A stretch of 64,000 bases of DNA from Curtobacterium sp. 458 (GTDB lineage: Bacteria; Actinomycetota; Actinomycetes; Actinomycetales; Microbacteriaceae), in contig NZ_CP129104.1 of the NCBI RefSeq assembly GCF_030406605.1, positions 1,004,072-1,068,071 on the forward strand, in the 5' to 3' direction. Under the pieces are notes generated by a model, which worked only from the letters and a program-made list of their open reading frames with translations, searched no databases and had not been told where the DNA came from. This document shows, in pieces, positions 1-8,540 of this stretch. The position numbers and the translations under genes were made by a program. The first letter of the stretch is position 1; the number at the start of each line of letters is the position of its first letter.

Positions 1-1315
1 CTCCACGAAGCGCGGCGCCATCCTCGTGGACGGCAGCCCGATCGCGGAGTCCTCCCCGTCGAACGACCAGTACCAGTACCAGCGGAAGTACACCGACGGC
101 GACCTCTACTCGGCGGTCACGGGGTACTTCACGATCGGTCAGGGCAACTCCGGCATCGAGAGCGCGGAGAACGGAGTGCTGTCCGGCAACTCGGACGCCT
201 CGTTCTTCCAGAACCTCAACGCGATCCTCACCGGCCAGGACGTCCAGGGCGACAACGTCAACCTGACGATCGACCCGGACGTGCAGAAGGCCGCGTACGA
301 CGCCCTCGGCTCGAACACCGGCGCCGTCGTGGCGATCCAGCCGAAGACCGGCAAGATCCTGGCGATGGTCTCGAAGGAGTCGTACGACCCGAACGTCCTG
401 ACCTCGCACGACACCGCCGACGTCGTCGCGAAGTACAAGGCGCTCGAGCAGGCCGCCGGGCAGCCGCTGAAGAACCGTGCGATCGCGGGCGACCTCTACA
501 CGCCGGGCTCGGTGTTCAAGCTCATCGTCGCGTCGGCGGCACTCGAGGGCGGCAAGTACACCCTCGACTCGACGTTCCCCAACCCCTCGCGGCTGCAGCT
601 CCCGGGCACGAGCACGTACATCAACAACGCCGAGGGCGGCTCGTGCGGGGGCGGCGACAAGGTCAAGCTCCGCACGGCGATCCAGTACTCGTGCAACATC
701 CCGTTCGCGGAGCTCGGACAGAAGCTCGGCTACGACGCGATCAAGAGCATGGCGGACAAGTACGGCTTCAGCGACCAGATCGAGGTCCCGATGAAGGCCA
801 CCGCGAGCCAGTACCCCGACGTCAGCGATGACACCGCCCAGCTCATGCTCAGCGCGTTCGGCCAGGCGAGCGTCCGCGTCACCCCGCTGCAGATGGCGAT
901 GGTGTCGGCGGGCATCGCGAACGGCGGTACGGTGATGCAGCCGACGCTGATCGACTCGATCACGACGAGCGACCTCAAGACGGTCGAGTCGTTCTCCCCG
1001 AAGGAGTTCAGCAGCCCGCTGTCCTCGTCGGAGGCCGGTGACCTCACCGAGGCGATGCAGAGCGTCGTCAACGCGGGGACCGGGACGAACGCCAAGATCC
1101 CCGGGGTCGACGTCGCAGGCAAGACCGGGACCGCCGAGGGCGGGACCGGCGACCCCTACACGCTCTGGTTCACGGGCTTCGCTCCGGCGAAGGACCCGGA
1201 GGTCGCCGTCGCGGTCGTCGTCGGCAACGGCGGCGGTCTCGGGCAGTCCGGGGTCGGCAACACGGTCGCGGCTCCGGTCGCGAAGAAGGTCATGGAGGCG
1301 GTGCTGAACAAATGA
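1..1315 (+). CDS. pbpA: Class B penicillin-binding protein (PbpA), 5' end missing
   Basis: C-terminal part of a class B penicillin-binding protein, the transpeptidase that cross-links peptidoglycan on the outer face of the membrane. The frame is open from base 2 with no credible start, so the N-terminal membrane anchor lies outside the window. The three transpeptidase motifs are intact: SVFK (bases 509-520), SCN (689-697) and KTG (1121-1129). The stop overlaps the next kinase start as ATGA, matching the conserved actinobacterial rodA-pbpA-pknA-pknB cluster. rodA would be expected just upstream. The pbpA name rests on motifs plus this context. Confidence 0.93.
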   Translation, partial: STKRGAILVDGSPIAESSPSNDQYQYQRKYTDGDLYSAVTGYFTIGQGNSGIESAENGVLSGNSDASFFQNLNAILTGQDVQGDNVNLTIDPDVQKAAYDALGSNTGAVVAIQPKTGKILAMVSKESYDPNVLTSHDTADVVAKYKALEQAAGQPLKNRAIAGDLYTPGSVFKLIVASAALEGGKYTLDSTFPNPSRLQLPGTSTYINNAEGGSCGGGDKVKLRTAIQYSCNIPFAELGQKLGYDAIKSMADKYGFSDQIEVPMKATASQYPDVSDDTAQLMLSAFGQASVRVTPLQMAMVSAGIANGGTVMQPTLIDSITTSDLKTVESFSPKEFSSPLSSSEAGDLTEAMQSVVNAGTGTNAKIPGVDVAGKTGTAEGGTGDPYTLWFTGFAPAKDPEVAVAVVVGNGGGLGQSGVGNTVAAPVAKKVMEAVLNK

Positions 1316-3072
1316 GACCCACCAGCGGGCTCACCTTCGGTGGGCGGTACCAGCTCTCGTCCCGCGTCGCGATCGGCGGCATGGGTGAGGTGTGGCAGGC
1401 GACCGACCTGGTCATCGGCCGCACCGTCGCGCTCAAGATCCTCAAGGACGAGTACCTCGGTGACCCCGGGTTCCTCGAGCGCTTCCGCGCCGAGGCCCGG
1501 CACGCGGCGCTCGTCAACCACGAGGGCATCGCGAACGTCTTCGACTACGGCGAGGAGGACGGCAGCGCCTACCTCGTGATGGAGCTCGTGCCCGGTGAGG
1601 CCCTCTCCACCATGATCGAGCGGGAGCACACGCTGCCGGTCGACAAGGTGCTCGACATCGTCGCGCAGACCGCGAACGCCCTCCAGGCCGCGCACGCCGT
1701 GGGCCTCGTGCACCGCGACATCAAGCCGGGCAACCTGCTCATCACGCCGGACGGCCGCGTCAAGATCACCGACTTCGGCATCGCACGCATCGCCGACCAG
1801 GTCCCCCTGACCGCGACGGGCCAGGTCATGGGCACCGTCCAGTACCTCTCGCCCGAACAGGCCAGCGGACACCCGGCGTCGCCGTCGACCGACATCTACT
1901 CGCTCGGCATCGTGGCGTACGAGTGCCTCGCGGGACGGCGCCCCTTCACGGGCGAGTCGCAGGTCGCGATCGCGATGGCGCACATCAACGAACAGCCGCC
2001 GCCGCTGCCCGCCGACGTCCCGGAGCCGGTCTCCGCGCTGGTGATGTCCTGCATCGCGAAGAAGCCGGCGGACCGCCCCGCGACCGCGGCGAACCTGGCC
2101 CGCGCGGCGCAGGCGCTCCGCCGCGGGGACGTCGCTGCCGCGACCGTCGCCGTCCCGATGCTCGCGGACGCCGGGACCGTCGCGTTCAACCCGCCGCAGC
2201 GGCAGGGTGACGACGCCGCGACCGCGCTCCTCGGCACCCAGGCCGGCTCATCGGTCGGTGGTCCCCGCACCCCGCCGTCGCCCACCTCGGCGGACGACGA
2301 GCCGAAGAAGAAGCGCGCGTGGATCTGGTGGGTGGTCGGCATCGTCGTCCTGCTCGCAATCGGTGGTGTGATCGCTGCGGTCGCCCTGAACGGCAACGCG
2401 GAACCCGAGACGCCCGCATCGACCAGCTCGTCCCCGCGATCGACCCCGACCCGGAGCACGCCGACGCCGACCCCGACGCAGGTGAGCCGGATCGACATCG
2501 ACTCGTCGGACTACGTCGGCCGTGCCACGAGCGACGTCGAGGCAGAACTCCGGAACCTCCAGCTCGTGCCGAACGTCGTGGACGGCGACCCCGCGACCGG
2601 GTCGAACCAGCCGAACACGGTGCAGTCGCTCGACCCGACCGGCAGCCTGACCGCCGGCACGACGATCACCATCCGGCAGTACACGACGCCGCCGAGCGTG
2701 GAGAAGCCCGCGACGCCCACCGCGAGCGACGTCTCGGACACGGGTGCGGTCACGTTCAGCTGGGCCGAGGCGACCTGCCCGACCGGGTACACGGTCTCGA
2801 CCTACACGTGGATCGCCACCGGAGGCAAGGACTCCTCGGGCGCCACGTCCGGGACGATCTCCTCGACCGCCGTCAACATCCAGGCCGACGCTGCGGACGA
2901 GCCCGTCACGTTCAAGTACTCGGTGACGTGCGGCGCGGGCGGCAACAACCTCGCCAAGTCGCCCGGTTCCGATGCCGCCACGGCGACCTGGACCGTCGGC
3001 GACACGACGGACCCGGGCGACGGCACCGACCCGGGTGACGGCACGAACCCGAGCCAGGGGGCGCAGGACTGA
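1312..3072 (+). CDS. pknA: Ser/Thr protein kinase PknA-like with extracellular PASTA-like domain
   Basis: Transmembrane Hanks-type kinase of 586 residues, probably controlling growth and division. The Gly-rich loop (about 20-27), Lys42, HRD (134-136) and DFG (154-156) are present, so the kinase should be active. A Lys-rich stretch precedes one membrane segment (about 334-360). Outside the cell there is a Ser/Thr/Pro-rich stalk, one PASTA-like domain (about 395-463) and a beta-sandwich-like segment (about 470-570) that may be fibronectin III-like, then short DPGDGT repeats. Mycobacterial PknA lacks PASTA domains, so the ectodomain here is richer. It starts inside the pbpA stop (ATGA) and is very likely translationally coupled to it. 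Confidence 0.9.
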   Translation: MRPTSGLTFGGRYQLSSRVAIGGMGEVWQATDLVIGRTVALKILKDEYLGDPGFLERFRAEARHAALVNHEGIANVFDYGEEDGSAYLVMELVPGEALSTMIEREHTLPVDKVLDIVAQTANALQAAHAVGLVHRDIKPGNLLITPDGRVKITDFGIARIADQVPLTATGQVMGTVQYLSPEQASGHPASPSTDIYSLGIVAYECLAGRRPFTGESQVAIAMAHINEQPPPLPADVPEPVSALVMSCIAKKPADRPATAANLARAAQALRRGDVAAATVAVPMLADAGTVAFNPPQRQGDDAATALLGTQAGSSVGGPRTPPSPTSADDEPKKKRAWIWWVVGIVVLLAIGGVIAAVALNGNAEPETPASTSSSPRSTPTRSTPTPTPTQVSRIDIDSSDYVGRATSDVEAELRNLQLVPNVVDGDPATGSNQPNTVQSLDPTGSLTAGTTITIRQYTTPPSVEKPATPTASDVSDTGAVTFSWAEATCPTGYTVSTYTWIATGGKDSSGATSGTISSTAVNIQADAADEPVTFKYSVTCGAGGNNLAKSPGSDAATATWTVGDTTDPGDGTDPGDGTNPSQGAQD

Positions 3073-3187
3073 CCCCCGATCGGGGGCTCGACACCGTTCC
3101 GTAACGGTTCGGCCCGGGCGCCCGTCACCAGCGTCCCACCAGGTCGTCCTGCCGTACACTTGGCCGGACGAACAGACGGAGGAGTAC

Positions 3188-5008
3188 GTGCCAGAAGGTG
3201 TGACAGCGGGGATCACGCTCCTCGCCGACCGCTACGAGATCGGTGACGTCATCGGTCGTGGCGGCATGGCCACCGTGCACCTCGGCAACGACACCCGGCT
3301 CGGGCGCAAGGTGGCCGTCAAGCTGCTGAAGCCGAGCCTCGCCAACGACCCGGCGTTCCGGACCCGCTTCCGGCAGGAAGCCCAGTCGGCCGCGCGGATG
3401 GCCCACCCGACGATCGTGCGCGTGTACGACGCGGGCGAGGAGACCGTCACGGAGACCTCCGGTGCCGAGGTCCAGGTTCCGTACATCGTGATGGAGCACG
3501 TCGAGGGGCGTCCGCTCTCCGACATCATCTCGGACGGTCCTGTCGCCCCGGCCGAGGCCGTCCGCATCACCGAGGGCATCCTCACGGCCCTCGAGTACTC
3601 GCACCGTGCCGGTGTCGTCCACCGCGACATCAAGCCGGCGAACATCATGGTCACGCACACCGGCCAGGTGAAGGTGATGGACTTCGGCATCGCCCGCGCC
3701 ATCACGGACACCTCCGCCACGGTCGCGCAGACCACCTCGATCCTCGGCACGGCGTCGTACTTCTCGCCGGAGCAGGCGCGCGGCGAGACCGTCGACGCCC
3801 GCACCGACCTCTACTCGACCGGTGTGGTCCTCTTCGAACTGCTCACCGGACGTCCGCCGTTCATCGGCGACAGCCCGGTCGCGGTCGCCTACCAGCACGT
3901 GAGCGAGCAGCCTGCCGCTCCGTCCACGATCACGTCGGACGTCTCCCCGGCACTCGACGCCGTGACCCTGCACGCCCTCGTCAAGGACCGCACGCGTCGG
4001 TTCCAGAGCGCGGCGGAGTTCCGGACCGACCTGCAGCAGGCGGCCGCCGGTCAGGTGCCGTCCTCGACGCGGAAGCTCCAGCAGCAGCACGCGAGCGACG
4101 CCTCGACGATGCTGTTCGGCGTCAACCCGCGCACCACGTCGAACCCGGCGGTGGCGTTCCGCGAGCTCGACGACGACACCGCCGAGCACCGGCCGCAACG
4201 CACGCAGAACCGCCCCCCGGTGGCGTGGATCTGGGTGGGCATCGTGCTCATCGTCGCGATCATCGCCGCGACCGTGTTCTTCGTCGCGAACCTGCAGCCC
4301 GGCAAGGCGCCCGTGTCGTCCTCGGTGACGGTCCCGAACGTCGTCGGTGCCACGTGGGACTCGGCGGCCACGCGACTGAAGAAGGACGACCTGGTCCCCG
4401 TCAAGGTCCCGGAGGCCTCGGACGACGTCGATCGCGGATCGGTCATCCGGACGGAACCCGGATCGGGCAACACTGTCGCGCGCAAGTACAAGGTGAACGT
4501 GGTGGTGTCCTCCGGGCCGGCCCAGGTCACCGTGCCGAACGTCGCGAACCAGACGCAGGACGCTGCCCAGCAGGCGCTCCAGGCCGCCGGACTCGAGGTC
4601 GGCGCGGTGAGCTCCGACTACTCGTCGAGCGTGCCCGAGGGCACCGTGCTGAGCAGCGACCCGGGCAGCGGTTCGACCGCCACCAAGGGCACGGTCGTGA
4701 ACCTCACGGTGTCGAACGGCAAGGTGCAGCTCCCGGACGTCACGAACCAGCAGTTCCCGGCCGCGAACCAGACGCTGCAGAACCTCGGGCTGACCGTCGG
4801 GCAGAACCCGTCGTACTCCTGCACGGGTGGTCTCGTCACGCAGCAGGACCAGCCCGCGGGCGACATCGCCCAGGGCAGCACCGTCACGCTGACCTACTGC
4901 GCCGGTTCTGCGCAGCCGCAGCAGACCGAGCAGCCGTCGCCCGGCGACTCCTCGGGCGGCAAGGGCGACGGCGGCAAGGGCGACGGCGGCAAGCGCGACG
5001 ACGGCTGA
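3188..5008 (+). CDS. pknB: Ser/Thr protein kinase PknB with three PASTA domains
   Basis: Second Hanks-type kinase of the cluster, 606 residues from a GTG start. That start was chosen because GGAGGA (3178-3183) sits at correct spacing and the kinase domain begins 13 codons later; the frame is open further upstream but overlaps pknA. HRD (near 145) and DFG (near 165) are intact. One membrane helix lies at about 347-367. Three PASTA repeats follow (about 377-442, 445-510, 511-573). In the PknB family these sense muropeptides or lipid II at sites of wall synthesis. The tail is a low-complexity GKGDGG repeat. The 3' end is tandemly duplicated past the stop codon. Confidence 0.93.
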   Translation: MPEGVTAGITLLADRYEIGDVIGRGGMATVHLGNDTRLGRKVAVKLLKPSLANDPAFRTRFRQEAQSAARMAHPTIVRVYDAGEETVTETSGAEVQVPYIVMEHVEGRPLSDIISDGPVAPAEAVRITEGILTALEYSHRAGVVHRDIKPANIMVTHTGQVKVMDFGIARAITDTSATVAQTTSILGTASYFSPEQARGETVDARTDLYSTGVVLFELLTGRPPFIGDSPVAVAYQHVSEQPAAPSTITSDVSPALDAVTLHALVKDRTRRFQSAAEFRTDLQQAAAGQVPSSTRKLQQQHASDASTMLFGVNPRTTSNPAVAFRELDDDTAEHRPQRTQNRPPVAWIWVGIVLIVAIIAATVFFVANLQPGKAPVSSSVTVPNVVGATWDSAATRLKKDDLVPVKVPEASDDVDRGSVIRTEPGSGNTVARKYKVNVVVSSGPAQVTVPNVANQTQDAAQQALQAAGLEVGAVSSDYSSSVPEGTVLSSDPGSGSTATKGTVVNLTVSNGKVQLPDVTNQQFPAANQTLQNLGLTVGQNPSYSCTGGLVTQQDQPAGDIAQGSTVTLTYCAGSAQPQQTEQPSPGDSSGGKGDGGKGDGGKRDDG

Positions 5009-5055
5009 CGCCGGTCCGTCCGGCAAGCGCAACGACGGCTGACGCCGATCCGGCC
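4988..5055 (+). repeat. 34-bp tandem duplication across the pknB stop codon
   Basis: Two adjacent 34-base units, 4988-5021 and 5022-5055, differ at only a few bases. Each carries the last codons of pknB and a TGA, so the second unit repeats the gene end after the real stop. It looks like a recent slippage or unequal-crossover product. If the first stop were lost the second would be used with a short GK-rich extension. The short spacer to pabA also begins with an arm (5052-5065) resembling the dispersed palindrome family. Confidence 0.75.
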
Positions 5056-5123
5056 GGGAGGCCCGCCACGGGTCCCAGGAACACCGGGCCTGTGCTCCTG
5101 GTCGCCTCGGCCGCGGAGCGGCG

Positions 5124-5768
5124 TCAGGGCCGGTGTGCGGCGATGAGCGGGTTGAGGTCGGCCGCCCGCGCAGCGGCGCCGTCCAACCCGGTGGTCTGGA
5201 GCCAGTTGCCCACCATCCGGTAGCCGCCCTCCGTGAGGACGGACTCGGGGTGGAACTGCACGCCGTAGACGGGGTGGTCGCGGTGCTCGACGCCCATGAT
5301 CACGCCGCCACCCGTCCGAGCCGTCACGACGAGCTCGTCGGGGACCGTTCCGTCGACGATCGCGAGGGAGTGGTAGCGCGTCGCGGTGAAGGGGTGCGGG
5401 ACACCGGTGAAGAGCGTGCTGTCGTCGTGGTCGACCTGCGACGTCTTGCCGTGCATGAGCTCGTCCGCGTGGGTCACGACCGCGCCGAGGGCTTCGGCGA
5501 TGGCCTGGTGGCCGAGACACACGCCCAGCAGTGGCTTGTCGGCGGCGATGGCCGCACGGACGGTCGGGATCGACACACCGGCGTCCGCGGGGGTGCCAGG
5601 GCCCGGGGAGAGGAGCACGCCGTCGTAGTCGGCGATCCGCTCGGCGATCTCGTCCTCGGAGAACGAGTCGTTGCGGACGACGTCCGTCTCGGCGCCCAGC
5701 TGCTGGACGTACCCGTTCAGCGTGTAGACGAAGCTGTCGTAGTTGTCGACGACGAGGATCTTGGTCAT
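5124..5768 (-). CDS. pabA: Aminodeoxychorismate/anthranilate synthase glutamine amidotransferase subunit
   Basis: Class I glutamine amidotransferase of 214 residues, component II of anthranilate or aminodeoxychorismate synthase. It supplies ammonia from glutamine for tryptophan or folate synthesis. The start was set at the ATG giving MTKILVVDNYDSF, the usual N-terminus of the family, although the frame is open upstream. The triad is visible: Cys84 in GVCLGHQ, with His173 and Glu175 in FHPES. In Actinobacteria this copy sits near pknB/crgA and is usually annotated pabA or trpG; the sequence alone does not settle which partner it serves. It converges with pknB and is divergent from crgA. Confidence 0.88.
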   Translation of the reverse strand: MTKILVVDNYDSFVYTLNGYVQQLGAETDVVRNDSFSEDEIAERIADYDGVLLSPGPGTPADAGVSIPTVRAAIAADKPLLGVCLGHQAIAEALGAVVTHADELMHGKTSQVDHDDSTLFTGVPHPFTATRYHSLAIVDGTVPDELVVTARTGGGVIMGVEHRDHPVYGVQFHPESVLTEGGYRMVGNWLQTTGLDGAAARAADLNPLIAAHRP

Positions 5769-5837
5769 GAGCGGTTCACCGTACTCCCGGGGGATGTGCA
5801 CAGTCGGAACGAGGCCTCTGCACACCTGTGTTGACGG

Positions 5838-5843
5838 TAGGAT
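5838..5843 (+). promoter_or_regulatory. -10 element (TAGGAT) for leaderless crgA
   Basis: TAGGAT ends 7 bases before the crgA ATG, so transcription would begin at or next to the A of the start codon. No Shine-Dalgarno sequence lies in between. No clear -35 hexamer was seen. Confidence 0.6.
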
Positions 5844-5850
5844 ACCGGCC

Positions 5851-6105
5851 ATGGCCAAGGACAAGGACCGCACCAAGCCCGCCCGGAGGACCCGAGCCGA
5901 CTCGGTCGACACCGCGGGGGACAGCCCGAACCCTGTGTGGTTCAAGCCGGTCATGTTCGGCTTCATGCTGCTCGGGCTTGCTTGGGTCATCGTGTTCTAC
6001 GTGTCCCAGGGCACGCTCCCGGTTCCGTCGCTCGATTCGTGGAACATCCTCATCGGCTTCGGCATCATGTTCATCGGCTTCCTGATGACCACGCGTTGGC
6101 GCTGA
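5851..6105 (+). CDS. crgA: Cell division protein CrgA
   Basis: Small membrane protein of 84 residues with the CrgA/WhiP layout: a charged Lys/Arg-rich cytoplasmic N-terminus (about 1-30) and two membrane helices (about 33-52 and 62-80) ending in TTRWR. In Actinobacteria CrgA is a septal protein that interacts with FtsZ, FtsQ and penicillin-binding proteins. Its place beside pknB and pabA is the conserved one. The ATG at 5851 is preferred to upstream codons because the homology begins there and a -10 box lies 7 bases upstream, implying a leaderless transcript. Confidence 0.9.
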   Translation: MAKDKDRTKPARRTRADSVDTAGDSPNPVWFKPVMFGFMLLGLAWVIVFYVSQGTLPVPSLDSWNILIGFGIMFIGFLMTTRWR

Positions 6106-6123
6106 CCGCCCTCCACACTCCTC

Positions 6124-6161
6124 GACGCCCGTCGTGCCGATCGGTACGGCGGGCGTCGTCG
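6124..6161 (+). terminator. Hairpin terminator after crgA
   Basis: GACGCCCG (6124-6131) pairs with CGGGCGTC (6150-6157), the stem continuing inward with G-U pairs, followed by GTCGTTT. It lies 19 bases after the crgA stop. Confidence 0.65.
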
Positions 6162-6395
6162 TTTCTCCACAAGCGTCGGGTTGACGCGCGCGCCGGCGAG
6201 CGTGTTCTCCACCGATCATCCACAGCTGTCCACACTTTCCACACCGCTCTCCACACCCCGGTCCCCGAGTTATCCACAGCCGAATCCACAGTGGGGATAA
6301 TCACACGCGTGTAACTCACCCATCTGTCCACAGCTGTGGACAACTCGACGCATGGGTTGTGGAAACGAAGCCGCCGACGTGACTCCGGACACGAC
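6162..6395. promoter_or_regulatory. DnaA-box cluster between crgA and the rhomboid gene
   Basis: This non-coding stretch is dense in DnaA-box-like 9-mers: TCATCCACA (6216-6224), TTATCCACA exact consensus (6270-6278), TGGGGATAA, the complement of TTATCCCCA (6292-6300), CTGTCCACA (6325-6333) and TGTGGACAA (6335-6343), plus several CTCCACA and TTCCACA partial boxes. It lies about 12.6 kb from oriC. No open frame here looks coding. Possible roles are DnaA titration, a remnant of a split origin, or DnaA control of the neighbours. Confidence 0.65.
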
Positions 6396-6428
6396 GAACG
6401 CCCCGCCGCGAAGAGCGACGGGGCGTTC
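6396..6428 (-). terminator. Hairpin terminator after the rhomboid gene
   Basis: GAACGCCCC (6396-6404) pairs exactly with GGGGCGTTC (6420-6428). On the minus strand it lies 13 bases downstream of the rhomboid stop. Confidence 0.65.
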
Positions 6429-6440
6429 AGGACGTCGAGA

Positions 6441-7292
6441 TCAGGCGAACATGCCCGTCGCCCCCAGGAGGATCCCGGCGAGCAGGACCACCGCCTCGGT
6501 CACGAGCAACGCCGTCTGCAGACCGCGCTGGCGGATGTTCCGTGTCTTGGAGAACACGAATCCGGTGATGAACCCGAGCACGATGCCACCGATGTGCGCC
6601 TGCCACGAGATGTTCGTCCCGGGCAGGAACCCCACGATCAGGTTCAGTCCCATGATCACGAGCAGTTGCACCGCGTTGTACCCGAGGCTCCGCTGGATCA
6701 CGAAGAACGCAGCGAACAGGCCGAAGATCGCACCGGAAGCGCCGACGACCGGCGAACTCGGGCTCAACAGGGTCACCGCGAGGTCGCCCCCGAGGCCCGA
6801 CAGGAAGAACAGCGCGAGGAACCGCCAGGTCCCGAGGATGTTCTCGAGCATCCGCCCGAAGATCCACAGCGCCCACATGTTGAAGAGGATGTGGAAGATG
6901 GACGAGTGCACGAACAGCCCGGTGACGATCCGCCACGGCTGCGTGTCCGCGACCGGTGCGAAGTACAGCATCGCGCTCGTGAGCGCCCGCCCCGTCACCT
7001 GGTCGAGCAGCCACACCGCGACGCTGACCGCCACGAGGACGACGGTCCCCTTCTGGTCGAGCATCGCGAACCGTCGTCGAGCGACGGTCAGACCGCTCGG
7101 GGCACCCGATGCCCGACGGTTCGCCTGGAACTGCGCCCGCTGCTCACGCACGCACTCCGGGCAGTGCACACCCACCGCCGCCGGCGTCTGGCACTCGGGG
7201 CAGATCGTCCGGCCACACCGCTGACAGAGCACGAAGCTCTGCCGGTCGGGGTGCCGGTAGCAGGTGTTCGGGTTGGATGCCGGGTCGGTCAA
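6441..7292 (-). CDS. Rhomboid family intramembrane serine protease with N-terminal zinc ribbon
   Basis: Membrane protein of 283 residues. An N-terminal zinc-binding module carries CxxC-type pairs at Cys23/Cys26, Cys31/Cys34 and Cys44/Cys47 with a further Cys11/His14. About six membrane helices follow from residue 82. The rhomboid catalytic dyad is visible as GASG with Ser186 and His233 in QAHIGG; HxxxN lies in an earlier helix. It should cleave membrane proteins within the bilayer. The TTG start is used because the family N-terminus aligns there and the upstream cyclophilin stops only 5 bases before. Substrate unknown. Confidence 0.9.
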   Translation of the reverse strand: MTDPASNPNTCYRHPDRQSFVLCQRCGRTICPECQTPAAVGVHCPECVREQRAQFQANRRASGAPSGLTVARRRFAMLDQKGTVVLVAVSVAVWLLDQVTGRALTSAMLYFAPVADTQPWRIVTGLFVHSSIFHILFNMWALWIFGRMLENILGTWRFLALFFLSGLGGDLAVTLLSPSSPVVGASGAIFGLFAAFFVIQRSLGYNAVQLLVIMGLNLIVGFLPGTNISWQAHIGGIVLGFITGFVFSKTRNIRQRGLQTALLVTEAVVLLAGILLGATGMFA

Positions 7293-7297
7293 CGGGT

Positions 7298-7837
7298 TCA
7301 GACGTCCTCGACGTCGATGCTCTCGATGACGACGTCCTCGAGCGGCTTGTCACGACCGTCGGTCGCCACGCCCTCGATGGCGTCGACGACCGCCCGGGAC
7401 TCGTCGTCCGCGACCTCACCGAAGATGGTGTGCTTGCCCTGCAGCCACGGCGTGGCCACGGTCGTGATGAAGAACTGCGAGCCGTTCGTCCCGCGGCCGC
7501 CCTGGATACCGGCGTTGGCCATCGCGAAGATGTACGGGTTCTGGAAGGTGAGCTCCGGGTGGATCTCGTCGTCGAACCGGTAGCCCGGGCCGCCGATGCC
7601 CTGACCGAGCGGGTCGCCGCCCTGGATCATGAAGTCCTTGATGATGCGGTGGAAGACGACGCCGTCGTAGAGCTTGTCGGTCGAGACCTTCCCGGTCCCG
7701 GGGTGGGTCCACTCCTGCTTGCCCGTCGCGAGGTCGACGAAGTTCTTGACGGTCTTGGGAGCGTGGTTGCCGAAGAGGTTGACGCGGATGTCGCCCTTGT
7801 TCGTGTGGATCGTTGCGACAGCGGTGTGCAGAGACAT
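7298..7837 (-). CDS. Peptidyl-prolyl cis-trans isomerase, cyclophilin type
   Basis: Cytoplasmic cyclophilin of 179 residues with no signal peptide. It catalyses cis-trans isomerisation of prolyl bonds. The active-site block FHRIIKDFMIQGGD (about 62-75), the GGRGTNGSQFFIT block (about 112-124) and a W-L-Q-G-K-H cyclosporin-site segment near 131-136 are present. The ATG at 7837 is followed directly by homology. It lies 5 bases upstream of the rhomboid gene and is probably cotranscribed with it. Usual actinobacterial names are ppiA or ppiB; which applies here is not clear. Confidence 0.9.
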   Translation of the reverse strand: MSLHTAVATIHTNKGDIRVNLFGNHAPKTVKNFVDLATGKQEWTHPGTGKVSTDKLYDGVVFHRIIKDFMIQGGDPLGQGIGGPGYRFDDEIHPELTFQNPYIFAMANAGIQGGRGTNGSQFFITTVATPWLQGKHTIFGEVADDESRAVVDAIEGVATDGRDKPLEDVVIESIDVEDV

Positions 7838-7953
7838 GTTCCGATTCTCGCATGTACTGCTGACGTACAGACGGTACGCACAGGCAAGCCTCCGTGACCT
7901 GTCAGGCGGCGCGGTGGCAGGATGGGGACACGCCGATCCTGTGGAGGTACCAG

Positions 7954-8526
7954 ATGACGATCGAGATCCCGCGCAAGCGCAGGAAGCAGATCAAGAAGCT
8001 CAAGGGCAAGACCGCCTCGCTCCTCGGTGAGCAGCGCAAGGTCCTCGAGCACGCGAACGCGATCCTGGCCGAGGCCCGCTCGAACGCGGCCGACGCGGCC
8101 CGTAAGGACATCGCACCCCGTGTGCAGAACGCCATCGACAACGGGATCCGTCCCGCCGTCGCCACGGGCGTGCACGCGACGAAGAGCGCCGCGCAAACCG
8201 CTTCGCACCGCTTCCAGACCGAGGTCGTCCCCGGACTCGTCGCGACCGCGGGCTCCGTGATGAGCGTCAAGGACCTCGCGAGCGACCCGCGCGTCAAGAA
8301 GATCGTCAAGGAGGCCCAGAAGAAGGGCAAGAAGGCGAAGAAGACGGCGGAGAAGTACGTGCCGCACCAGAAGAAGAAGGGCCTCGGCTTCGGGGGTGTC
8401 GCACTGATCGTGGTCGGTGTCGTCGCCGTCGCGGGCGCTGCCTACGCCGCGTACCAGACCCTTCGCGCCGACGACGACCTCTGGGTCGCCGACGACGCCG
8501 ACACGGCGGAGAAGCCCGCCGCCTGA
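7954..8526 (+). CDS. Basic membrane-anchored protein of unknown function
   Basis: A 190-residue protein, not recognised. The ATG at 7954 follows GGAGG (7943-7947). The first 140 residues are helical and rich in Lys, Arg and Ala, with long runs such as KKGKKAKKTAEKY. A single hydrophobic helix lies near 144-169, followed by an acidic tail. This looks like a soluble, perhaps coiled or nucleic-acid-binding, body held to the membrane by one C-terminal helix. It is divergent from the cyclophilin. A strong hairpin follows the stop. Confidence 0.7.
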   Translation: MTIEIPRKRRKQIKKLKGKTASLLGEQRKVLEHANAILAEARSNAADAARKDIAPRVQNAIDNGIRPAVATGVHATKSAAQTASHRFQTEVVPGLVATAGSVMSVKDLASDPRVKKIVKEAQKKGKKAKKTAEKYVPHQKKKGLGFGGVALIVVGVVAVAGAAYAAYQTLRADDDLWVADDADTAEKPAA

Positions 8527-8540
8527 CCTCCTCGGTTCGT

